Shown here piece after piece: positions 9,392 through 18,252 of a DNA stretch of 64,000 nt. The notes beneath the pieces are model-generated. The model was not told the DNA's origin. It did not search any database and worked only from the letters and a program-made list of their open reading frames with translations. The position numbers and the translations under genes were made by a program. Each line of letters opens with the position of its first letter. Positions within the stretch are counted from its first letter, which is position 1. Source of the DNA: CADEED01 sp035286365 (GTDB lineage Bacteria > Pseudomonadota > Gammaproteobacteria > Steroidobacterales > Steroidobacteraceae). The stretch is from positions 36,224-100,223 of the forward strand of contig DATHJZ010000108.1 of the NCBI GenBank assembly GCA_035286365.1. The letters run 5' to 3'.

Positions 9392-10081
9392 CAGCTGTTT
9401 CGCCACCAGCTGAGGCTGGGTTTCGAGGATGCGCTTGTCGTGTTCCGGCAGGTCGACCACTTTCGCATCGGGCTTGAGCTTCGCCACGCGCCCGCCGGCT
9501 TCCCAGAAATTGTCGCGCGGCCGCAATACCAACAGGGGTTGTTTGACGAGCGGCAGGCGGCTCTCCGCCTTCCAGTCGATGAGCGCGGCGCGTGCGACCA
9601 ATGCACCGGGGGGCGAGCCTTCCGGTGCCGACAGATCCCGATAACTTCTGCGCTCGGATTCGTCGAGCGCCGGGGCGCCCACCATCACGACCCTGCGGAC
9701 CACCTTGGGCCGCGCGATCGCGAGCTCCGCGGCCACCGCCGCACCCGAATGCACGCCTAACAAGTCGATCTGCCGGAAGCGCATCGAATCCAGAAAATCG
9801 CCGATGGCTTCGGCGAAGCCCGCGACCGACAACGCGCCGGGCGGGCCGTCGGATTCGCCGCAGCCGGGCGTGTCGGGGCTGTAAACCGAGCGGTTCATGC
9901 CGAGAATCTTCGAAACGGGCAGGAAGGCGCGTCCGGTGCCACTGCTGGCATGCAGGCAGATGAGGGTGGTCTGCTCATCGAAGCCGCCGCCGGCCGGGAT
10001 GGCGTTGTGCACGTGCAACTGGCCGTAGCGGCATTCGAAATAGGCACGGCGCAGGCGCGGCGTCGCGGATTGAGTGTCCAT
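9377..10081 (-). CDS. Alpha/beta-hydrolase
   Basis: About 234 residues from the ATG at 10081; an in-frame ATG at 10102 would add seven residues. Hydrolase landmarks are LICLHASSGTGRAF (oxyanion region), SPDTPGCGESDGPP, the nucleophile elbow LLGVHSGAA, and an acid near LLVLRPRDNF. The elbow reads V-H-S-G-A rather than the usual G-x-S-x-G, so the first small residue is replaced by Val. The expected catalytic His near the C-terminus may be in LPEHDK. The substrate is not predictable. It converges on the GNAT gene with a 15-base overlap. Confidence 0.78.
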   Translation of the reverse strand: MDTQSATPRLRRAYFECRYGQLHVHNAIPAGGGFDEQTTLICLHASSGTGRAFLPVSKILGMNRSVYSPDTPGCGESDGPPGALSVAGFAEAIGDFLDSMRFRQIDLLGVHSGAAVAAELAIARPKVVRRVVMVGAPALDESERRSYRDLSAPEGSPPGALVARAALIDWKAESRLPLVKQPLLVLRPRDNFWEAGGRVAKLKPDAKVVDLPEHDKRILETQPQLVAKQLSAFL

Positions 10082-10321
10082 CGGGGCGCCACGATACCCC
10101 AAAGGGCCGCGCCCTTACTCGGCGCGCCGGCCGGGATAATCCCGAAAGCGCCCGGCAGGCCGTCGGCGGCTTCCTACGGCTGGCGGGCCGGTTTCACATG
10201 GAATTCGCAGAAATGCGAAGCGCATTCGGGTTTCGCAAAGCCGGGCAAAAGACTTCAAACAAGGCGCAGGTTCCGAAGGCTAGAATTCCCGTAGAAAAAC
10301 AGAATCTGGGGAACGCCCGCG

Positions 10322-11872
10322 ATGCCACCGGTGAATACGAGCGCGTCCTCCACGGACGTCGACAATGAAGCCACGGCCGAACTGCCGGTGCTCGACATTG
10401 CGGCGTACGAAGCGACGCTCGAAACCATTGCGCACACCGACAACTGGGTCGCGCCCGCGACAGTTGTGACGACGGGCGCGGATGCCACCGTGCTGATGCC
10501 CGCGATGAAGGTCGAGGCCCTTCCGACGCTGCGCGCGGCGGAGATCGAGCCGTACGATTCGCTCGCGCACAGCGCCACGCACGAAATGCCTGCGTTGCCC
10601 CCGAGTGCCGCGCTGGGCGGATCCAAGCCTAACAAGGCCGATCCCATCAAGGTTATGAAGTCAGTCGCGGCGCAGGCTCTTGCCACGCCGCCCGCGCCGC
10701 GCAGCGTGACAGTGGCGGTCCCGATCGCGCTGCCGCCTTCTCCGCCGCTCATCGAAGAGCTGCGCAACGCGCTGGCCGCCGCCGAGCGGCGCATCGAGGA
10801 ACTCAACGAACGGGCGCGCATCGGCGATGCGGAGCGCGGCGTCGCGATTGCACGCGCCAACGCCGAAACCGCCGAGCTGCGCGAGCAGTTGGGGATGAGT
10901 CTCGAGGCGCTGCACACCGCGCACGAACGTCTCGGCGTACAGAATGCCGATCAGCCCCGGCTCGAAGACGAATTGTTCGCGCGCGGCGACCGCATCACGG
11001 CGCTCGAGGCCGACTGCACCGCCCAGACGAAACAGATCTCGGCAAAGAACACACTGCTGAACTCGGCCCAGGAACGCTGTTCGCGTCTCGAAGCCGATAT
11101 CGTGAACCTGCGTGCTTCGGTCGCGCGACGCGATGCGCAGATCGGCGTGCTCGAAGCGGACCTCGCGGCGCGCCAGACGCGCGAAGCCTCGATGACCGCG
11201 CGGCTCACCGATGCGCTCGGCGCCACGGATCCGCACGTGCCGCACCTGCGCTCGGAAATCGTGGTGCTCAGCGAGCAGATCCGCACGCTCAACGCCGAAC
11301 TGCGCGCTGCGCAGTCGCGCAGCGCCGAAAAGGACGACGACCTGCAGGTGGCGGAAGAGAGCATCCGCAATCTCGAAATCGAGGTGCGCGACAAGACCGG
11401 CAAGCTCGAAGAGGCCAGCGTCACCGTCGAGGAATGGCGTGCGGTCATCGCCGAAAGCCAGCGGTCGATCCTGCAGCGCGACTACCGCATCCAACAGCTC
11501 GAGGGCGATCTCGAGAAGCGCATCTCCGCCTCCGCCGCCGCTGACCCCGTTTCCCAGCCCGGCGAGGAAGTGACGCTCGAAGGCCCGGCCCGTGTGCTGA
11601 TCCGCACCGACGGCAACACCGATTTCGTGCACGTGCTCGGCCGCCGCACCCGCATCGGCCGCGGCCCGGACAACGAGCTGGTGCTGGATACCAAGCACAT
11701 CAGCCGCTACCACGCGGTGCTCCTGGCAGGTCCCGTGCACACCTCGATCGAAGACCTCAACAGCACCAATGGCGTGTTCGTCAACGGCAAGCGCGTCGCG
11801 CGCCAGGTGCTGAAGGATGGCGACCGGGTGACGATAGGCAGGACGCAGTTCCGCTACACCGTGCGCTCCTGA
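10322..11872 (+). CDS. Coiled-coil protein with C-terminal FHA domain
   Basis: 516 residues. The N-terminal 140 or so are acidic and low in structure. A long heptad-rich coiled coil spans about 140-395 (for example AAAERRIEELNERARIGDAE). The FHA domain is at about 420-515, with the conserved GRR..IGRGPDNELVL, HISRYHAVL and STNGVFVNGKRV motifs that bind phosphothreonine; the key Arg, Ser and Asn-Gly are all present. There is no signal peptide, so it is cytoplasmic. It could read the output of the Ser/Thr kinase encoded at 21213, about 9 kb away, but that link is inference. Confidence 0.83.
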   Translation: MPPVNTSASSTDVDNEATAELPVLDIAAYEATLETIAHTDNWVAPATVVTTGADATVLMPAMKVEALPTLRAAEIEPYDSLAHSATHEMPALPPSAALGGSKPNKADPIKVMKSVAAQALATPPAPRSVTVAVPIALPPSPPLIEELRNALAAAERRIEELNERARIGDAERGVAIARANAETAELREQLGMSLEALHTAHERLGVQNADQPRLEDELFARGDRITALEADCTAQTKQISAKNTLLNSAQERCSRLEADIVNLRASVARRDAQIGVLEADLAARQTREASMTARLTDALGATDPHVPHLRSEIVVLSEQIRTLNAELRAAQSRSAEKDDDLQVAEESIRNLEIEVRDKTGKLEEASVTVEEWRAVIAESQRSILQRDYRIQQLEGDLEKRISASAAADPVSQPGEEVTLEGPARVLIRTDGNTDFVHVLGRRTRIGRGPDNELVLDTKHISRYHAVLLAGPVHTSIEDLNSTNGVFVNGKRVARQVLKDGDRVTIGRTQFRYTVRS

Positions 11873-11893
11873 CCAAAGTTAACGGCTGCTAAT

Positions 11894-13426
11894 ATGTCGG
11901 TCGCCATGACCGACAACTACATCGAGAGAATTCTCCGCGCCCGCGTCTACGACGTGGCGATGGAATCGCCGCTGGAAGCCGCGCCACGGCTGTCACGCCG
12001 CATCGGCAATTCGGTGCTGCTCAAGCGCGAAGACCTGCAGCCGGTGTTCTCGTTCAAGCTGCGCGGCGCGTACAACAAGATCGTGCACCTGTCGGAATCG
12101 GTCGCGCAGCGCGGCGTCGTGTGCGCGTCGGCGGGAAACCACGCGCAAGGTGTGGCGCTGGCCGCGAAGAAGCGCGGCATCCCTGCGACGATCGTGATGC
12201 CGCAGACCACGCCCAACATCAAGGTGAGCGCGGTGCGCGATCTCGGTGGCGAGGTCGTGCTGCACGGCGACGACTACGACAGCGCCTACGAACACGCGCA
12301 GACCATCGTGCGCGACCGCAATCTCGCTTTCGTGCATCCGTTCGACGATCCGGACGTGATCGCGGGACAGGGCACCATCGCGGTGGAAATCCTGCGCCAG
12401 TCGCGCGGCGACATCGACGCGATCTTCGTGCCGGTGGGTGGCGGTGGTTTGATCGCGGGCATCGCCGTGTATGCGAAGTATCTCAACCCCAGGCTCAAGG
12501 TCATCGGCGTGGAACCGGTGGACGCCGCTGCGATGTATGAATCGCTGCGCGCCAAGAAACGCGTGACGCTGGAGCGCGTCGGCATTTTCGCCGACGGCGT
12601 CGCGGTGCGGCGCGTCGGTGAGGAATCGTTCCGGCTGTGCCGCGAACACGTCGACGAAGTCGTGCTGGTCGACACCGACGAAATCTGCGCCGGCATCCAG
12701 GACGTCTTCGAAGACACGCGCAGCATCGTCGAACCGGCGGGTGCGCTCGCCGTCGCGGGAATCAAGAAGTATTGCGCATTGAATCAATGGACCGGCCGGC
12801 GCGTCGTCGCGATCAACAGCGGCGCGAACATGAATTTCGATCAGCTGCGCTACGTGGCGGAACGGTCCGACCTCGGCCAGGCGCGCGAAGCGCTGCTGGC
12901 CGTCGAGATTCCCGAGCAACCCGGCAGTTTCCTCAGATTCTGCGAAATACTGGGGTCGCGCGCGGTCACTGAATTCAACTACCGTTTTGGCACGAAGGAA
13001 CGCGCGCAGATTTTCGTCGGCTTCGGAATCGCGCGCGGGCGCGATGAACGTGACGAAGTGATCGAGAGCCTGCGGGCCGCGGGCTACGGCGTCACCGACA
13101 TGACGGACAACGAGATCGCGAAGCTGCACGTGCGCTACATGGTCGGCGGTCACGTCAATGGAACCGTCGCCAACGAGCGACTGTATCGATTCGAATTTCC
13201 CGAGCGCAAAGGCGCGCTGCTCAAATTCCTGCAGGCAATCGGTTCGCGCTGGAACATCACGTTGTTCCACTATCGCAATCACGGCTCCGACTACGGACGG
13301 GTACTCGCCGGAATCGACGTGCCGGCCGCTGACACGACCGATTTCCTCGATCACCTCAATGTGCTGCACTATTCCTACAGCGATGAGACTAACAATCCGG
13401 TTTACCGGATTTTTCTGGGCAGCTGA
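11894..13426 (+). CDS. ilvA: Threonine ammonia-lyase, biosynthetic
   Basis: 510 residues, close to the roughly 514 of biosynthetic IlvA. The PLP lysine lies in SFKLRGAYNK (Lys55 from this start), with the phosphate-binding loop in PVGGGGLIAGIA. Two ACT-like regulatory modules follow: one from about 325 (LLAVEIPEQPGSFLRFCEIL) and one from about 420 (YRFEFPERKGALLKFLQAIG), which is the architecture feedback-inhibited by isoleucine. The enzyme makes 2-oxobutanoate from threonine in isoleucine synthesis. An ATG at 11906 is an alternative start. It follows the FHA gene by 21 bases but has no obvious functional tie. Confidence 0.95.
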   Translation: MSVAMTDNYIERILRARVYDVAMESPLEAAPRLSRRIGNSVLLKREDLQPVFSFKLRGAYNKIVHLSESVAQRGVVCASAGNHAQGVALAAKKRGIPATIVMPQTTPNIKVSAVRDLGGEVVLHGDDYDSAYEHAQTIVRDRNLAFVHPFDDPDVIAGQGTIAVEILRQSRGDIDAIFVPVGGGGLIAGIAVYAKYLNPRLKVIGVEPVDAAAMYESLRAKKRVTLERVGIFADGVAVRRVGEESFRLCREHVDEVVLVDTDEICAGIQDVFEDTRSIVEPAGALAVAGIKKYCALNQWTGRRVVAINSGANMNFDQLRYVAERSDLGQAREALLAVEIPEQPGSFLRFCEILGSRAVTEFNYRFGTKERAQIFVGFGIARGRDERDEVIESLRAAGYGVTDMTDNEIAKLHVRYMVGGHVNGTVANERLYRFEFPERKGALLKFLQAIGSRWNITLFHYRNHGSDYGRVLAGIDVPAADTTDFLDHLNVLHYSYSDETNNPVYRIFLGS

Positions 13427-13479
13427 ACGGTTTCCGCAGCGGCTTGGGAACACCGGCCGGTAACACCTGTCTGTGTAGA

Positions 13480-13812
13480 ATGCCCCCGGCAGCCGTAATC
13501 AGGTCTCTATTGGTGTTCGACGACAAGCACCCGCTCTTTGGTACCTACAAGCTGGCCAAGCGCATCGTCATCGGCATCGTGGGCGGTTCGGTGCTCGTGG
13601 TGGGCGTCCTGATGATCGTACTGCCCGGGCCGGCGCTCGTGGTCATACCCGTCGGCCTTGGCATCCTGAGCCTGGAATTCGCCTGGGCGCGCATCTGGCT
13701 CAAGAAGGCGAAGACGAAGGCCGAGGACATGGCCCGCAACTTCTCCAACAAGAATGGCTCCAACAAGAATGGCAAGGACGGCAACGACCGCGACCCGCCG
13801 CGCGCCGTCTAA
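13480..13812 (+). CDS. PGPGW-family small membrane protein
   Basis: About 110 residues. Two closely spaced hydrophobic segments (RIVIGIVGGSVLVVGVLMIV and ALVVIPVGLGILSLEF) flank the PGPA turn that defines the PGPGW family, followed by WARIWLKKAK and a polar Asn/Lys/Asp-rich tail. I prefer the ATG at 13480; the reading is open further upstream to 13444, and TTG/GTG codons at 13509-13512 are also possible. The family's function is unknown. The tail contains a duplicated NKNG motif. Confidence 0.78.
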   Translation: MPPAAVIRSLLVFDDKHPLFGTYKLAKRIVIGIVGGSVLVVGVLMIVLPGPALVVIPVGLGILSLEFAWARIWLKKAKTKAEDMARNFSNKNGSNKNGKDGNDRDPPRAV

Positions 13813-13820
13813 CTAGTCTG

Positions 13821-15620
13821 TCATTCGATCGGCAGGTCGAACATCAATTCGCGCGCGAAGCGCACCGGCGGCGAGCCGAACGACAGCACCTTGTCGTGAT
13901 ACTCCTTCAAATTGAAACCGCTGCCGGCGCGTTGCTCGGCTTCCGCGCGCAGCGCGAAATGTTCCTGCGCACCGACGAAGTACACGGGCAGCTGCGCGGA
14001 GGTCAGCTGCGCGCGTGTCCATTTGCCCGCCGCCTCGCGTTCCTCCTGGAACGCCGACTCCATCAGCAGTTTCATCGCCGCATCGCGCGAGATGCCATCG
14101 ACCTGCACGGCCTGGTCGAGCAGCGCGTTGACGACCGTGCGGATGTACCACTTGAGCTGGATGAGCTGCATGAGCGGATCGCCGTCCAGGTAGCCCTGCT
14201 CGACCATGAGCCGCTCCGTGTACACGGCCCAGCCTTCGATGAAGGGCCCCGAGCTCAGGACCGCGCGCAATGTCGAGGGATACTTGTTCGCATGCGCGAG
14301 CTGCAGATAGTGCCCCGGCATCGCCTCGTGAATCGTGAGGTTGTGAATCGAACGCGAGTTGTATTCGCGCAGGAAGGAAGTCGTCTGCGCACGCGTCCAA
14401 TCTGTCGGAATCGGTGAGACCGCGAAGAAGGTCTTTTGTGCGGGCTCGAGCGGGCCGGGCGAGTCGCAGTACGCCAGCGCCACACCGCGCTGGAACTCCG
14501 GCATCGCGATGATCTCGAGCGGCTCGTCGGGCAGCGTCACCAGGTTCTTTTCGCGCACGAAGCGGGTGGTGTCGACGAGCGCGGCGCGCGCTGCATCGAG
14601 CACGGCGTCACGCTGCGGCCGTTGCGCATAGGCGATCTCGAGCGCGGCGCGAATCGCGCGCTGTCGTTGCGCGGCGCTCGGCTTCTCCGGAAGTGGCGGC
14701 GCACCGCGCTTGCCCTTGAGCACCGTACGCGCGATGGCGTACATCGCCGCGTGCGACGCTTCGAGTTCGGCTTCGGCGCGGGCGCGAATCTCCTGGCGCG
14801 TCAGCGGCGAAAACAGGGCCAGCGCGAGTTTCCGGTCGTAAAGCGCGGCGCCGAGGCGGAAGTCGCCCTTGGCCTCGGGCGTGAGGCGCTTCTCGAGCCA
14901 GATCTGATGCTGGTTCAAGGCGCTGCGTGCCTTCGCGATGCTGGCGCGCAGGGATTCCTGCTGGTCGGCGGGCAACGCACCTGCCTGCGCGCCGATCTCG
15001 CCGAGGATCGAGATCAACCCGGCGTTCTGCTTGACCGCGGTCTCGGCGAAAACCTTCGGTACGCGTGCGGGCACGAGCACCTCGCGCGCCTGCGCGAGCA
15101 GGCGCGGCAATTCATCGAGCCGCTTGCCGATGTTGCGCAGGCGATCCGCGAGCGGCGCAAACTCGCGCGCCATGAGGTTATTGAGACCGTCGCCCGCGAT
15201 ACGCGTATAGACCAGCGGACTCCAGCGCCATTCTTCTAGCGTCTGCAATTGCCAGCGGTCGAATTCGAGATCGTGTCGCAGCAGCAGCGCATCCACCTGA
15301 TTCGCGCGCGACAGTTTTGCCGTCTCGACGGAGTCCAGCGCCGATAGATAGACCTCGGCGAACCTGAGCTTGGCCTGCCAGCCGGCGGCGCTGACGTCGT
15401 CGAATCGATCGTCGAAGCGGTGATCACCCAGCCGGGTGGCGTTGACCGGGGACAGCTCGGTCGACTCGCGCAGGTAGCGCGCCGCGAGCGCCTCGAATTG
15501 CTGGTCGGCGCTGGGGGGCGGCGGCGGCGGCGCGGGGGGAGGTTCGACCAAAGGCGGCGTGGGCGCGCACGCGCACAGCAGCATCAACAACACGGCACCG
15601 AAGATCACTCGCGCCTTCAT
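13821..15620 (-). CDS. DUF885 family lipoprotein (putative metallopeptidase)
   Basis: 599 residues. A lipoprotein signal (AVLLMLLCAC, likely lipidated Cys18) is followed by a Pro-rich linker with a run of six prolines, then a DUF885 domain spanning most of the protein. The motif HEAMPGHYLQ matches the family's HExxxGH signature, which resembles gluzincin-type zinc sites; a downstream Glu-rich helix would supply the third ligand. DUF885 proteins are taken to be zinc peptidases on structural grounds. It should sit on the periplasmic face of a membrane. It converges on the PGPGW gene. Confidence 0.88.
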   Translation of the reverse strand: MKARVIFGAVLLMLLCACAPTPPLVEPPPAPPPPPPSADQQFEALAARYLRESTELSPVNATRLGDHRFDDRFDDVSAAGWQAKLRFAEVYLSALDSVETAKLSRANQVDALLLRHDLEFDRWQLQTLEEWRWSPLVYTRIAGDGLNNLMAREFAPLADRLRNIGKRLDELPRLLAQAREVLVPARVPKVFAETAVKQNAGLISILGEIGAQAGALPADQQESLRASIAKARSALNQHQIWLEKRLTPEAKGDFRLGAALYDRKLALALFSPLTRQEIRARAEAELEASHAAMYAIARTVLKGKRGAPPLPEKPSAAQRQRAIRAALEIAYAQRPQRDAVLDAARAALVDTTRFVREKNLVTLPDEPLEIIAMPEFQRGVALAYCDSPGPLEPAQKTFFAVSPIPTDWTRAQTTSFLREYNSRSIHNLTIHEAMPGHYLQLAHANKYPSTLRAVLSSGPFIEGWAVYTERLMVEQGYLDGDPLMQLIQLKWYIRTVVNALLDQAVQVDGISRDAAMKLLMESAFQEEREAAGKWTRAQLTSAQLPVYFVGAQEHFALRAEAEQRAGSGFNLKEYHDKVLSFGSPPVRFARELMFDLPIE

Positions 15621-15719
15621 CGCATCGCCCTCATCAAAACGGACGCAATGGCCAACGGAGCGCGACGTTACCAGTTAAAGTGCGCACTCGCAGCTTTGCC
15701 GCCTACGTCCCCCAGAGCC

Positions 15720-16958
15720 ATGAATCCCCGTTCGCCTGCGCTGCAGGCGTTGAGTCAGCCCGACTTCGCACGCTACGCCTTCGGCCGTCTGGCCGGCACC
15801 CTGGCCTGGCAGATGATCAATGTCGTGGTCGGTTTCCAGGTGTGGAAACTCACGCGCGACCCACTCGACCTCGGGTTCATCGGACTCGCGCAGTTCCTGC
15901 CGTTCCTCGCACTGGTGCTGCCGGGCGGGCAGCTCGCCGACCGCTTCGACCGGCGCACCATCATCGCGTGCGCGTACACCGCGGAACTGACCGGCGCCGC
16001 GATCCTGCTGTGGTTCACCCTTTCCGGCAGCACGCATGTCAACGTCGTGTTCGGCGCCGTGATGTTGTTAGGCATCGCGCGCGCGTTCTGGGCGCCTGCG
16101 GGACAGGCGATGACGCCAAATCTCGTGCCCAAGCACCTGTTGCCTGCCGCCGTGACGGTCAACGCCGTGTTGTTCCAGGTGGGCGTGGTCGCCGGCCCTT
16201 CGATCGGCGGCGTGCTCGCGATCTTCGGCTACCACGTGGTGTACGGCATTGCGTGCGCGCTGCTGGCATTCACCGTGCTGATGGTGGCAAACGTGCGCCC
16301 GGTGTTGCCGCAGCCCTCGCAGGGCCCGGCCACGCAATGGCGCTGGCACAACGTGCTCGACGGTTTCCGCTTCGTGGTCTCGAAGAAGCCGTTGCTAGGC
16401 GCGATCTCGCTGGATCTGTTCGCGGTGCTGTTCGGCGGCGCGACCGCGCTGTTGCCGGTGTTCGCCACCGACATCCTGCACGTGGACAGTGCGGGCCTCG
16501 GTCTGTTGCGCGCCGCGCCGGGAGTGGGCGCCGCCATCGTCGCGCTGTCGCTGAGTTTGCGCGCCATCGAGCGACACGCCGGCCGCTGGATGTTTGGCGG
16601 CGTCGTGGTGTTCGGCGTTGCCACGATCACGTTCGGCCTCTCGACCAATTTCTGGCTGTCCCTGTTCGTGCTCGCCTTGTTAGGCGCCGGCGACATGGTC
16701 AGCGTCTTCGTGCGACAGCTGCTGGTGCAGCTCGAAACGCCCGATGCGATCCGCGGCCGCGTCAGCGCGGTGAATTCCATGTTCATCGGCGCGTCGAACG
16801 AGCTCGGCGAATTCGAGTCGGGCGTGACCGCGAAGTGGTTCGGCACGGTGCGTGCGGTGGTGCTCGGTGGCTTCGCCACGCTCATCGTGGTCGGCTCCTA
16901 CATGAAAATTTTCCCCGAGCTGCGCAAGCTGGATCGCTTCCCCGAACCGCGGCATTGA
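15720..16958 (+). CDS. MFS transporter (EntS/MFS_3-like)
   Basis: 412 residues from the ATG at 15720, which begins just before the first helix; the longer open reading upstream runs through the promoter of the DUF885 gene. Twelve hydrophobic segments are evident. The loop motif GGQLADRFDRRTIIA is the MFS loop 2-3 signature, and PAGQAMTPNLVP with VNAVLFQVGVVAGPSIGGVL is typical of the enterobactin-exporter-like (MFS_3) branch. It is likely an exporter of a siderophore-like or other small molecule. Neighbours do not identify the substrate. Confidence 0.87.
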   Translation: MNPRSPALQALSQPDFARYAFGRLAGTLAWQMINVVVGFQVWKLTRDPLDLGFIGLAQFLPFLALVLPGGQLADRFDRRTIIACAYTAELTGAAILLWFTLSGSTHVNVVFGAVMLLGIARAFWAPAGQAMTPNLVPKHLLPAAVTVNAVLFQVGVVAGPSIGGVLAIFGYHVVYGIACALLAFTVLMVANVRPVLPQPSQGPATQWRWHNVLDGFRFVVSKKPLLGAISLDLFAVLFGGATALLPVFATDILHVDSAGLGLLRAAPGVGAAIVALSLSLRAIERHAGRWMFGGVVVFGVATITFGLSTNFWLSLFVLALLGAGDMVSVFVRQLLVQLETPDAIRGRVSAVNSMFIGASNELGEFESGVTAKWFGTVRAVVLGGFATLIVVGSYMKIFPELRKLDRFPEPRH

Positions 16959-17030
16959 GGAGGTCGGTGCCCCAGCACCAACTTCTCCATACAGTTCCCC
17001 GCTGCTCATCGAACTGGATTTACTCGCGAC

Positions 17031-17046
17031 CTGTATATAAATACAG
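17031..17046. promoter_or_regulatory. LexA (SOS) box
   Basis: The 16 bases CTGTATATAAATACAG match the gammaproteobacterial LexA consensus CTGT-N8-ACAG with both half-sites perfect and an AT-rich core. The box ends 7 bases before the ATG of the radical SAM gene and covers a possible -10 element (TATAAA, 17036-17041). Confidence 0.8.
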
Positions 17047-17053
17047 TTCACGC

Positions 17054-18127
17054 ATGGCAGGCGCAATCAAGGGCCGGGGTGCGTTGTCACAGCCTCCCGG
17101 CAGATTCGACAAGCTGACACAAACGCTCGAGCACGACGGCTGGTACGAAGAGGAACAGCCCGACAAGCGCGAGACCGTCGTGCTGCCCGAACCAGCGCGT
17201 ACGGTGATCAGTCGCAACAAGTCGCCCGATATCTTTTTCCAGGCCTCGATCAACCCGTATCGCGGCTGCGAACATGGCTGTGTTTATTGCTTCGCCCGTC
17301 CGAGCCACGCCTACGTCGGGCTCTCTCCCGGCCTCGATTTCGAAACCAAGCTGTTCTACAAGGCCGACGCCGCAAGAGTGCTCGAGGGTGAGCTCGCCGC
17401 GACCAAGTACAAATGCGTACCCATCATGCTGGGCGCGAACACCGACCCTTACCAGCCGCTGGAGAAAACTCTCAAAGTCACCCGTTCGCTGCTCGAAGTG
17501 CTGTTGCGCTGCAAGCACCCGGTAACGATTACAACGAAAGGAGCGCTGGTGGCGCGCGATGTCGATCTGCTGGCCCAGTTCGCGCGCGACGGACTCACGC
17601 GGGTGATGTTCAGCATCCCGACCCTCAACAACGACATGAAGCGCGTGCTCGAACCGCGCGCGGCGGCGGCCGGTGCACGGCTCAAGGCGATGCGCGTGCT
17701 GGCGGAGGCCGGCGTGCCGGTGGGCGTGCTGGTCGCGCCCATCATTCCGGTACTCACCGAACACGAGATCGAGGCGGTCCTCGAAGCCAGCCGGGAGGCC
17801 GGCGCGACGCACGCCGGCTACACGGTGCTGCGCCTGCCGTGGGAAGTGAAAGACCTGTTCCGCGAGTGGCTGGCGGAGCATTTCCCCGAGCGCGCCGCGC
17901 ACGTCATGTCGATCGTGCGCAGCATGCACGGCGAACGCGACAATGATCCCGACTTCGGGACTCGCATGCATGCGACCGGTCCCGTGGCGCAGCTGATCCG
18001 CCAGCGCTTCCAACTCGCAGCCCGGCGCTTAGGTTTCGTCTCAGATCGGAGAAATGTGCTGCCGACGAATCTTTTTCAGCCTCCCCGGCGTACTCACCCA
18101 CAGATGACCCTGGACTTGCCTTTGTAA
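17054..18127 (+). CDS. PA0069-family radical SAM protein (SPL-like)
   Basis: 357 residues from the ATG at 17054. The [4Fe-4S] cluster motif is CEHGCVYC, with Cys72, Cys76 and Cys79, preceded by INPYRG; this is the PA0069 / Rv2578c-type branch related to spore photoproduct lyase. Other family landmarks are LGANTDPYQPLE and TTKGALVARD. The C-terminus is Pro/basic. The reaction of this family is not established; the SOS box right before the start suggests a role in the DNA damage response. There is no Shine-Dalgarno sequence between box and ATG, so the mRNA may be leaderless. Longer in-frame reading upstream runs through the transporter gene and is not used. Confidence 0.9.
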   Translation: MAGAIKGRGALSQPPGRFDKLTQTLEHDGWYEEEQPDKRETVVLPEPARTVISRNKSPDIFFQASINPYRGCEHGCVYCFARPSHAYVGLSPGLDFETKLFYKADAARVLEGELAATKYKCVPIMLGANTDPYQPLEKTLKVTRSLLEVLLRCKHPVTITTKGALVARDVDLLAQFARDGLTRVMFSIPTLNNDMKRVLEPRAAAAGARLKAMRVLAEAGVPVGVLVAPIIPVLTEHEIEAVLEASREAGATHAGYTVLRLPWEVKDLFREWLAEHFPERAAHVMSIVRSMHGERDNDPDFGTRMHATGPVAQLIRQRFQLAARRLGFVSDRRNVLPTNLFQPPRRTHPQMTLDLPL

Positions 18128-18252
18128 CTTTGTGTGCGCGCGTTAAGTTGGGAACCCCGATGCAGCGCGCGAGGTCACAAAGTGACGATGCTGCGACGTG
18201 GCATACTCGCTGCGCCCATCGACATCCCCGCATCCGCACTGGGAGAAGGTCC

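Noticed and set aside
10132..10144. CGGGATAATCCCG palindrome upstream of the FHA coiled-coil gene
   Set aside because: Short and nearly 190 bases from the start codon; no second copy or neighbour supports a regulatory role.
11993..13453. Open reading of 486 codons on the - strand
   Set aside because: It is fully antisense to ilvA, which has complete active-site and ACT motifs; the antisense product is His/Asp/Arg-rich without domains.
15680..17053. Long N-terminal extension of the radical SAM reading frame
   Set aside because: The stretch runs out of frame through the MFS transporter and its product is Arg/Ala-rich noise; family homology begins right after ATG 17054.
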